Below are positions 1 through 4,403 of a stretch of DNA of 6,715 bases, piece by piece; within the stretch, counting starts at the first letter, position 1; each line of letters starts with the position of its first letter. The translations under genes were made by a program, and so were the position numbers. Under the pieces are notes generated by a model. It was not told the origin of the DNA and made no database searches. It saw only the letters and a list, made by a program, of their open reading frames with translations. The stretch spans positions 7,644 to 14,358 of the forward strand of contig PMKG01000157.1 of NCBI GenBank assembly GCA_003157675.1. Reading direction: 5' to 3'. This DNA is from Acidobacteriota bacterium. Lineage in GTDB: Bacteria; Acidobacteriota; Vicinamibacteria; Vicinamibacterales; Fen-181.

Positions 1-1
1 C

Positions 2-388
2 GACGTCATGTCCGACATGGTCGCCTCGGCGTTCGGCAGCCTGGCGATGATGACCTCGGTGCTCGTGTCACCCGACGGCTGTTACGAGTACGAGGCGGCG
101 CACGGGACGGTGCAGAAGCACTACTACAAGCACCTCAAGGGGGAGAAGACGTCGAGCAACTCGATGGCGCTCATCTTCGCCTGGACGGGCGCGATGCGGA
201 AGCGCGGCGAGCTCGACGACCTGCCGGATCTCGTGGCGTTCGCCGACCGGCTGGAGAAGGCGTCGCTCGACACGATCACCGGCGGCGTGATGACCGGCGA
301 CCTCGCGCGCCTCGCCACCCCGCCGGCGAAGAGCGTCGTTGGCAGCGAGGAGTTCTTGGACGCGATCGCTGAGAGGCTTCGCGGCTAG
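2..388 (+). CDS. icd: Isocitrate dehydrogenase, C-terminal part (5' truncated by window edge)
   Basis: The enzyme oxidatively decarboxylates isocitrate to 2-oxoglutarate in the TCA cycle, in the cytoplasm. The open frame runs in from the left edge (the first full codon is at position 2), so the Met codon at position 8 is internal, not a start. The visible 128 residues match the C-terminal third of homodimeric, eukaryote-like or Thermotoga-like isocitrate dehydrogenases. They show DVMSDMVASAFGSLAMMTSV, then the coenzyme loop EAAHGTVQKHYYKH, then a helix around IFAWTGAMRKRGELD, then a normal C-terminal tail ending in RLRG and a TAG stop. In classical NADP enzymes the loop reads HGTVTRH, and the Arg-His pair contacts the NADP 2'-phosphate. 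Here Lys replaces Arg, so NADP preference is likely but not certain. The following TSSNSMA also differs from the common TSTNPIA. The next gene converges on it. Confidence 0.93.
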   Translation, partial: DVMSDMVASAFGSLAMMTSVLVSPDGCYEYEAAHGTVQKHYYKHLKGEKTSSNSMALIFAWTGAMRKRGELDDLPDLVAFADRLEKASLDTITGGVMTGDLARLATPPAKSVVGSEEFLDAIAERLRG

Positions 389-475
389 GGATCGGGGATC
401 GGGGCAGTGACACGAGTCACGCGTGGGGAATCCGCTGATCCCTGACCCCCAGCCCCTGACCCCTGATCCCTGATC
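388..475. repeat. Inverted heptad-repeat array between convergent genes
   Basis: The whole convergent gap is built of 7-bp units. On the left, GGGATCG is repeated twice (388-401) and then decays. On the right, in the opposite orientation, six in-phase units fill 435-475: CTGATCC, CTGACCC, CCAGCCC, CTGACCC, CTGATCC and CTGATC. The two arms are roughly complementary, so the gap can fold into an imperfect hairpin with a small perfect stem near its tip (GTGAC-ACGA-GTCAC, 407-420) and a CACGCGTG palindrome at 418-425. Each array begins at or within a base or two of the TAG stop codon of the gene it follows. There is no T-tract, so a classical intrinsic terminator is not shown, but the position fits a bidirectional 3'-end structure. 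Confidence 0.85.
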
Positions 476-1902
476 TACCAATTCCTGTTGTAAATACTCC
501 TGATCTCGTCCGCGTCGACGCGCTCGTCGAGCGAGCGGGCGCGCGCATGCTCCAGCCACCGGTCGTTCGGCCGCATCCGCGCCACGCGGTGGATGTTGAG
601 CAGGTGGTCGGTCGAGATGTTGTCGGTGCTCACGTTGCCCGCGTCGGTGCCGCAGGCGAGCGTCAGCGACGGCCTGAGGGTGTTGAACGTCCCGCCGATC
701 GCCCCCTGGCTCGACGGCGTATTCACCAGGATCCGCCCGGCGTTCATCGTCGCGAAGTCTTCCACCACCCGCTCGTCGTTGGCGTAGACGCCCACGGTGT
801 GGCCGACGCCGCCCCAGCGGTTGAGCGCCTCGCACGTCTCGATCGCCCGCGGGTAGCTCTCGACGGTGTAGTAGGCCAGCACCGGCGCGAGGATCTCGTA
901 CGACAGCGGGTGGTCCGGCCCCACGCCCCCGGGCTCCCCGATCAGGATGCTCGTCGAGTCCGGCACGGAGAACCCGGCGCGCCTGGCGATGAACCGCGCC
1001 GACTGGCCGACGATGTCGGCCTTCATGCGGCGGCGGTCGAGGTCGATGCAGACGCCGCCGAGCGCGCGCGTCTGGTCGGGCGTGCAGAAGACGGCGCCCG
1101 CCTGCTGGAGCAGCGGCCGGAGCGTCCGGTCCACGTCCGGTTCGACGACGATCGCCTGCTCGCTGCCGCAGATGGTGCTGTGGTCGAACGTCTTGGAGAA
1201 GACGATCGAGCGGGCGGCGTGCTCGATGTCGGCGGACCGGTGGACGTAGACGGGCACGTTGCCCGGGCCGACGCCGAGCGTCGGCGTGCCCGACAGCTGC
1301 GCCGTGCGGACGATCGAGCTGGTGCCGGTCGCGAGGATGAGCGCCAGCTTCGGGTGCTTCATGATCCGCTCGATGTACTCGGCCTGCGAGCGCGAGATGG
1401 ACTGGATGGCGTCAACCGGAGCGCCGGCCGCCTCGGCCGCCTCGGACAGGATGCGGGCGGTCTCGCGGATGCACTTCCGCGCCCCGCGGTGCGGGCTGAA
1501 GATCACCGGGTTGCGCGTCTTCATGCAGATGAGCGCCTTGAAGATCGTCGTCGACGTCGGGTTGGTCACCGGGATCGTGGCGAGCACCGGCCCGCGCGGC
1601 TGGGCGACCTCGCTGATGCCGCGCACCGGGTCGTGGCAGATCACGCCGACGGTCTTCCGGGCCCGAATGTCCTCGTAGACGAGCAGGCTCGCGTACGAGT
1701 TCTTGATGATCTTGTCCTCGAGGACTCCCATGCCGGTCTCCTCGAAGGCCAGGCGCGCGAGCGCGACGCGGCTGTCCCAGGCAGCCCTGTAGACCGCCTC
1801 GACGATCCGGTCCACCGGCTCCTGCCCGAACTGGCGAAAGGCCTCGGCGGCCCTGCCGGCCCGGCCGAGGAGATCATTCGCGTAAGTGTCGATCGCATCC
1901 AT
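475..1902 (-). CDS. CoA-acylating aldehyde dehydrogenase (AdhE N-domain-like, probably acetaldehyde dehydrogenase)
   Basis: This 475-residue protein likely interconverts acetaldehyde and acetyl-CoA with NAD and CoA. It covers one complete aldehyde dehydrogenase fold and aligns by eye with the N-terminal half of bifunctional AdhE. Visible landmarks are PVTNPTSTTIFKALI (residues 111-125), HRGARKC (138-144), LGVGPGNVPVYV (209-220), FSKTFDHSTICGSEQ (235-249) with the probable catalytic Cys245, SYEILAPVLAYY (334-345), and PSLTLACG followed by STDHLLNIHRVA near the end. The nucleotide-binding turn reads ATGTSSIV instead of the common ATGGPGMV. No iron-dependent alcohol dehydrogenase domain follows; the protein stops at the length typical of stand-alone EutE/PduP-type enzymes. 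The ATG has only a weak Shine-Dalgarno (GTGAG close by, AGGA farther upstream). Sulfoacetaldehyde dehydrogenase (SauS type) is a possible alternative substrate class, but nothing nearby supports it. Confidence 0.85.
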   Translation of the reverse strand: MDAIDTYANDLLGRAGRAAEAFRQFGQEPVDRIVEAVYRAAWDSRVALARLAFEETGMGVLEDKIIKNSYASLLVYEDIRARKTVGVICHDPVRGISEVAQPRGPVLATIPVTNPTSTTIFKALICMKTRNPVIFSPHRGARKCIRETARILSEAAEAAGAPVDAIQSISRSQAEYIERIMKHPKLALILATGTSSIVRTAQLSGTPTLGVGPGNVPVYVHRSADIEHAARSIVFSKTFDHSTICGSEQAIVVEPDVDRTLRPLLQQAGAVFCTPDQTRALGGVCIDLDRRRMKADIVGQSARFIARRAGFSVPDSTSILIGEPGGVGPDHPLSYEILAPVLAYYTVESYPRAIETCEALNRWGGVGHTVGVYANDERVVEDFATMNAGRILVNTPSSQGAIGGTFNTLRPSLTLACGTDAGNVSTDNISTDHLLNIHRVARMRPNDRWLEHARARSLDERVDADEIRSIYNRNW

Positions 1903-1944
1903 GGCTCACGCACATCCTGAAATGGAGTCCGACTGAACCGACAT

Positions 1945-1969
1945 GTACAATGAGGCAGCTTCATTGTAC
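1945..1969. promoter_or_regulatory. Perfect 9-7-9 inverted repeat carrying -10-like boxes on both strands
   Basis: The arm GTACAATGA (1945-1953) and its exact reverse complement TCATTGTAC (1961-1969) are separated by 7 bp. This is by far the clearest dyad in the 108-bp divergent gap. Each arm contains TACAAT, one mismatch from the TATAAT consensus: on the plus strand at 1946-1951 and on the minus strand at 1968-1963. Transcription from these boxes would start near the centre of the dyad and leave about 50-nt leaders for both the hydrolase/GNAT gene and the aldehyde dehydrogenase gene. No convincing -35 box is visible on either side. The element could be a dimeric repressor or activator operator, a symmetric bidirectional promoter core, or both. 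Confidence 0.6.
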
Positions 1970-1996
1970 CCGGTCTGGCCGATGGCACAGGCCGCC

Positions 1997-2002
1997 AGGA
2001 GG
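1997..2002 (+). promoter_or_regulatory. Strong Shine-Dalgarno for the hydrolase/GNAT gene
   Basis: A perfect AGGAGG sits 8 nt before the ATG at 2011. It fixes the start of the gene and suggests efficient translation. The divergent aldehyde dehydrogenase, by contrast, has only a weak site. Confidence 0.9.
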
Positions 2003-2010
2003 ACCGCGCG

Positions 2011-3900
2011 ATGCCCGTGACCCGAATCGAGGAGCTGGAGCGGTTCAGGACGCAGTACCCGGACAAGTTCCTGCCCGACGACGAGGTGTTCGGTCATATC
2101 CGGCGCGGCGACCGGATCTTCCTCGGCACGGCGTGCGGCGAGCCGCAGCACCTGGTGGTCGCGCTGACCGACTACGTGAAGGCGCACCCGAAGGCGTTCT
2201 TCGACGCCGAGATCATGCAGGTCTGGACGCTCGGCGTCGCCCCCTACACCGACGCGCGGCTCAAGTCGAACTTCCGCCTGAACGCGTTCTTCATCGGCAA
2301 CAACACGCGGGACGCCATCAACAGCGGCCTCGCCGACTACACGCCGATCTTCCTCTCCCAGGTTCCGGGGCTGTTCAAGCGGCGGATCCTCTCGGTCGAC
2401 ATCGCGCTCATCCAGACGTCGCTGCCCGATCACCACGGCTTCCTCAGCCTCGGCGTGTCGGTCGACATCGTCAAGGCGGCGGCCGGCAGCGCGCGGCTCA
2501 TCATCGCCCAGGTGAACCCGCAGATGCCGCGGGTCCAGGGCGACGGCTTCCTGCACATCAGCGAGGTCGACTACGTCGTGCCGTTCGACGAGCCGCTGCT
2601 CGAGTACCGCCCGAACGTCCCGGACGCGATCGCCACGCGCATCGGCCGCTACGTCGCCCGCATCGTCGAGGACGGCGACACGATCCAGGTCGGCTACGGC
2701 AGCGTGCCGAACGCCATCATGTCGGCGCTCGAGCGCAAGAAGCATCTGGGCGTGCACACGGAGCTGCTGACCGACGGCCTGGTGGACCTCATCCGGAAGG
2801 GGGTCATCGACAACTCGAGGAAGACGGTCGACCAGGGCAAGACCGTCACCTCGTTCTGCATGGGCAGCCGCGACGCCTACGACTTCATCGACGGGAACCC
2901 GACGATCGAGTTCAAGACGATCGACTACACCAACGACCCGGTGGTGATCGCGCGGCAGGAGAACATGTGCGCGATCAACAGCGTCCTGCAGATCGACCTG
3001 ACCGGGCAGGCGACGGCCGAGTCGATCGGCCGCTCGTTCTACAGCGGGATCGGCGGACAGGCCGACTTCATGCGGGGCGCGATCCTCGCCAAGGGTGGGA
3101 AGTCGATCCTCGCCATCCAGTCGACCGCGCAGGACGGGACGGTCTCGCGGATCGTGCCGTTCCTGCCCGAGGGGGCCGGCGCGACGCTCAACCGCGGCGA
3201 CGTCCACTACGTCGTCACCGAGTACGGCATCGCGCACATCCACGGCAAGAACGTGCGCGAGCGGGCGATGGACCTGATCGCCATCGCGCACCCGGCGTTC
3301 CGCCACGAACTCGTCGAGGAGGCCCGCAAGGCGCACCTCGTCTACGGCGACCAGGAGTTCGTGCCGGGCGAGCGGGGCGAGTACCCGGAGCACCACGAAA
3401 CGCGCAAGACGACGAAGACCGGCCTGCCGCTGCTGCTGCGGCCGGTGAAGATCAGCGACGAGCCGTCCCTCAAGGACTTCTTCTACTCGCTGTCCGACCA
3501 GAGCATGTACCGCCGCTTCATGACGCCACGGCGCGACATGCCGCACGAGCGGCTGCAGGAGTTCGTCGCGATCGATTACGGGCGCGAGATGGTGATCCTG
3601 GCGTGCGTGGACGAAGGCGCGCGGGCGCCGGTCGTGGGGCTCGCCGAGTACTACATCGAGGAGGACGGCCTGACGGCGAACGTGGCCTTTGCCGTCACCG
3701 ACCGCTACCAGAACAAGGGCGTGGGCACCGAACTGCTCACCCACCTGACGCAGATCGCCCGCCGGCAAGGGCTCTACGGCTTCACGGCCGAGGTCCTGCG
3801 CGAGAATGAGGCGATGCTTCGCGTGTTCGAGAAGATGAAGTTCCCGCTCGAGATCACCACGAGCGGCGACGTGTATCAGTTGAAGATCTCGCTGAAATAG
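2011..3900 (+). CDS. Bifunctional acetyl-CoA hydrolase/CoA-transferase with C-terminal GNAT acetyltransferase domain
   Basis: This 629-residue cytoplasmic protein has two domains. Residues about 1-465 are an acetyl-CoA hydrolase/transferase (4-hydroxybutyrate or succinyl-CoA:acetate CoA-transferase family), which moves CoA between acyl-CoA and a carboxylate such as acetate. Family features are QVGYGSVPNAI (226-236), HTELLTDG (249-256) whose Glu251 is the likely glutamyl-CoA nucleophile by analogy with 4-hydroxybutyrate CoA-transferase, SGIGGQADFMRGA (345-357), and TEYGIAHIHGKN (403-414). A short linker (TRKTTKTG) leads to a GNAT domain (about 472-629) with the acetyl-CoA loop RYQNKGVGTELL (566-576; Gln567, Gly570, Gly572). 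The stretch LRPVKISDEP through FMTPRRDMPHERLQEFVAIDYGREM closely resembles the GNAT half of the protein lysine acetyltransferase Pat/YfiQ. Classic single-domain relatives end near residue 440-460, so the GNAT is a true fusion, in one uninterrupted frame. The start is set by a perfect AGGAGG. Confidence 0.92.
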   Translation: MPVTRIEELERFRTQYPDKFLPDDEVFGHIRRGDRIFLGTACGEPQHLVVALTDYVKAHPKAFFDAEIMQVWTLGVAPYTDARLKSNFRLNAFFIGNNTRDAINSGLADYTPIFLSQVPGLFKRRILSVDIALIQTSLPDHHGFLSLGVSVDIVKAAAGSARLIIAQVNPQMPRVQGDGFLHISEVDYVVPFDEPLLEYRPNVPDAIATRIGRYVARIVEDGDTIQVGYGSVPNAIMSALERKKHLGVHTELLTDGLVDLIRKGVIDNSRKTVDQGKTVTSFCMGSRDAYDFIDGNPTIEFKTIDYTNDPVVIARQENMCAINSVLQIDLTGQATAESIGRSFYSGIGGQADFMRGAILAKGGKSILAIQSTAQDGTVSRIVPFLPEGAGATLNRGDVHYVVTEYGIAHIHGKNVRERAMDLIAIAHPAFRHELVEEARKAHLVYGDQEFVPGERGEYPEHHETRKTTKTGLPLLLRPVKISDEPSLKDFFYSLSDQSMYRRFMTPRRDMPHERLQEFVAIDYGREMVILACVDEGARAPVVGLAEYYIEEDGLTANVAFAVTDRYQNKGVGTELLTHLTQIARRQGLYGFTAEVLRENEAMLRVFEKMKFPLEITTSGDVYQLKISLK

Positions 3901-3948
3901 GGATCAGGGATCAGGGGTCAGGGTCAGGGATCAGGGGCGAGGGACGGG
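3900..3948 (+). repeat. G-rich heptad array (GGGATCA family) immediately after the stop codon
   Basis: In-phase units run from the G of the TAG stop: GGGATCA, GGGATCA, GGGGTCA, a 6-bp GGGTCA, GGGATCA, GGGGCGA, GGGACGG. Eight G-runs of three or four, separated by loops of 2-4 nt, lie on the coding strand, so the mRNA 3' end could form G-quadruplexes. It is the same family as the array next to the aldehyde dehydrogenase stop codon (435-475, opposite strand). Confidence 0.85.
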
Positions 3949-3962
3949 ACACGGACGAACAC

Positions 3963-4040
3963 GGTGTAGTGGCTGGTGATCAGTGGTCAGTCGATCACGC
4001 GTGACGCACTGACCACGAGCCACTGACCACTAGCCACTAC
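3963..4040. terminator. Long heptad-built hairpin between convergent genes (candidate bidirectional terminator)
   Basis: Arms 3966-3986 and 4020-4040 are inverted repeats of 21 bp with two mismatches, one of which would be a G-U pair in RNA. Read on the minus strand, the whole element is eleven phase-locked 7-bp units from 4039 down to 3963. It begins TAGTGGC, TAGTGGT, CAGTGGC, TCGTGGT, CAGTGCG, passes through a central TCACGCG, and then continues with inverted units CTGACCA, CTGATCA, CCAGCCA. The loop contains the 10-bp perfect palindrome TCACGCGTGA (3995-4004). It lies downstream of both the hydrolase/GNAT gene and the acyl carrier protein gene. No U-tract follows on either strand, so Rho-independent termination is plausible but not demonstrated. 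Confidence 0.55.
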
Positions 4041-4053
4041 AGGTGCCCGCCGC

Positions 4054-4305
4054 CTACTTTTTCGCCACGTGCCTGTTCACCAGCGCGATGATGCTGGTGA
4101 CGGTGTTGAACGCCTCGGGCGACGCTTCCTCGTCCGGGATCGAGATCGCGTACTTCTTCTCGAGGAACCGCTTCAGGCTCACCATGCTGAAACTGTCGAC
4201 GATCCCGCTCGAAATCAGCGGCGTGTTCTCGTCGAGCTGAATCTCGTCCACCTCGTCCTCGTCGATGTATTCGTTCTTGATGTACTCGAGAATCATTTCC
4301 TTCAT
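4054..4305 (-). CDS. Acyl carrier protein
   Basis: This 83-residue acidic protein is of normal ACP length. It carries an acyl or other thioester on a 4'-phosphopantetheine arm attached to serine. The attachment motif is GIVDSFSMVSL (residues 34-44), with Ser38 in a DSF variant of the usual DSL; a hydrophobic helix follows, then KKYAISIPDEEASPEAFNTVTSI, typical of helix III and the C-terminal helix. The start is supported by GGAGG on the minus strand (4315-4311) about 5 nt before the ATG. It is the second gene after the AcsA-type ligase on the same strand, 98 bp downstream, so co-transcription is likely. It is not obviously the housekeeping fatty-acid ACP, since no fab genes are adjacent. What it carries cannot be read from this window; a dedicated ACP for a ligase or for an alpha-oxoamine synthase is a reasonable guess. 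Confidence 0.88.
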   Translation of the reverse strand: MKEMILEYIKNEYIDEDEVDEIQLDENTPLISSGIVDSFSMVSLKRFLEKKYAISIPDEEASPEAFNTVTSIIALVNRHVAKK

Positions 4306-4310
4306 CTAGC

Positions 4311-4315
4311 CCTCC
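4311..4315 (-). promoter_or_regulatory. Shine-Dalgarno for the acyl carrier protein
   Basis: The minus strand reads GGAGG then GCTAG then ATG. The spacing is suitable and supports the start at 4305 and independent translation of the second gene of the pair. Confidence 0.8.
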
Positions 4316-4328
4316 ACGGGTTGACCGA

Positions 4329-4391
4329 CTCGCGGCCGGCGACTTGCGGCTGCGCACTGACCACGGATGGCCGCAAGTCGCGAGCCGCGCG
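4329..4391 (-). terminator. Strong dyad in the ligase-ACP gap (partial terminator, attenuator or processing hairpin)
   Basis: A perfect 11-bp inverted repeat, CGACTTGCGGC (4340-4350) and GCCGCAAGTCG (4370-4380), encloses a 19-nt loop. Outside it, a further 11 positions (4329-4339 with 4381-4391) pair with only three mismatches, giving a stem of about 22 bp, very GC-rich. It starts 13 nt after the TAG stop of the ligase gene. No run of T follows on the minus strand before the ACP start, so complete termination is doubtful; an mRNA-stabilising or processing hairpin that sets unequal expression of the two genes is an alternative. Confidence 0.6.
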
Positions 4392-4403
4392 CTGCAAGCC
4401 GGA

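Noticed and set aside
8..10. ATG at position 8 as the start of a short isocitrate dehydrogenase
   Set aside because: Family similarity continues upstream through the first codons of the window, so the gene is simply cut by the edge.
388..475. CRISPR-like array
   Set aside because: Units are only 7 bp, contiguous and without spacers.
475..1902. Sulfoacetaldehyde dehydrogenase of a sulfonate pathway
   Set aside because: The fold is compatible, but no sulfonate transporter, sulfoacetate ligase or regulator is present; acetyl-CoA-linked neighbours fit acetaldehyde better.
547..1920. 457-codon open frame on the plus strand opposite the aldehyde dehydrogenase
   Set aside because: Its translation is a low-complexity Arg/Asp/Val-rich shadow produced by GC-rich third positions; the minus-strand frame has full family motifs.
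1906..3768. 620-codon open frame on the minus strand opposite the hydrolase/GNAT gene (and a similar one on the plus strand in another frame)
   Set aside because: Composition is repetitive Arg/Val/Asp/His with no recognisable domain; the plus-strand frame at 2011 has clear domains and a perfect ribosome site.
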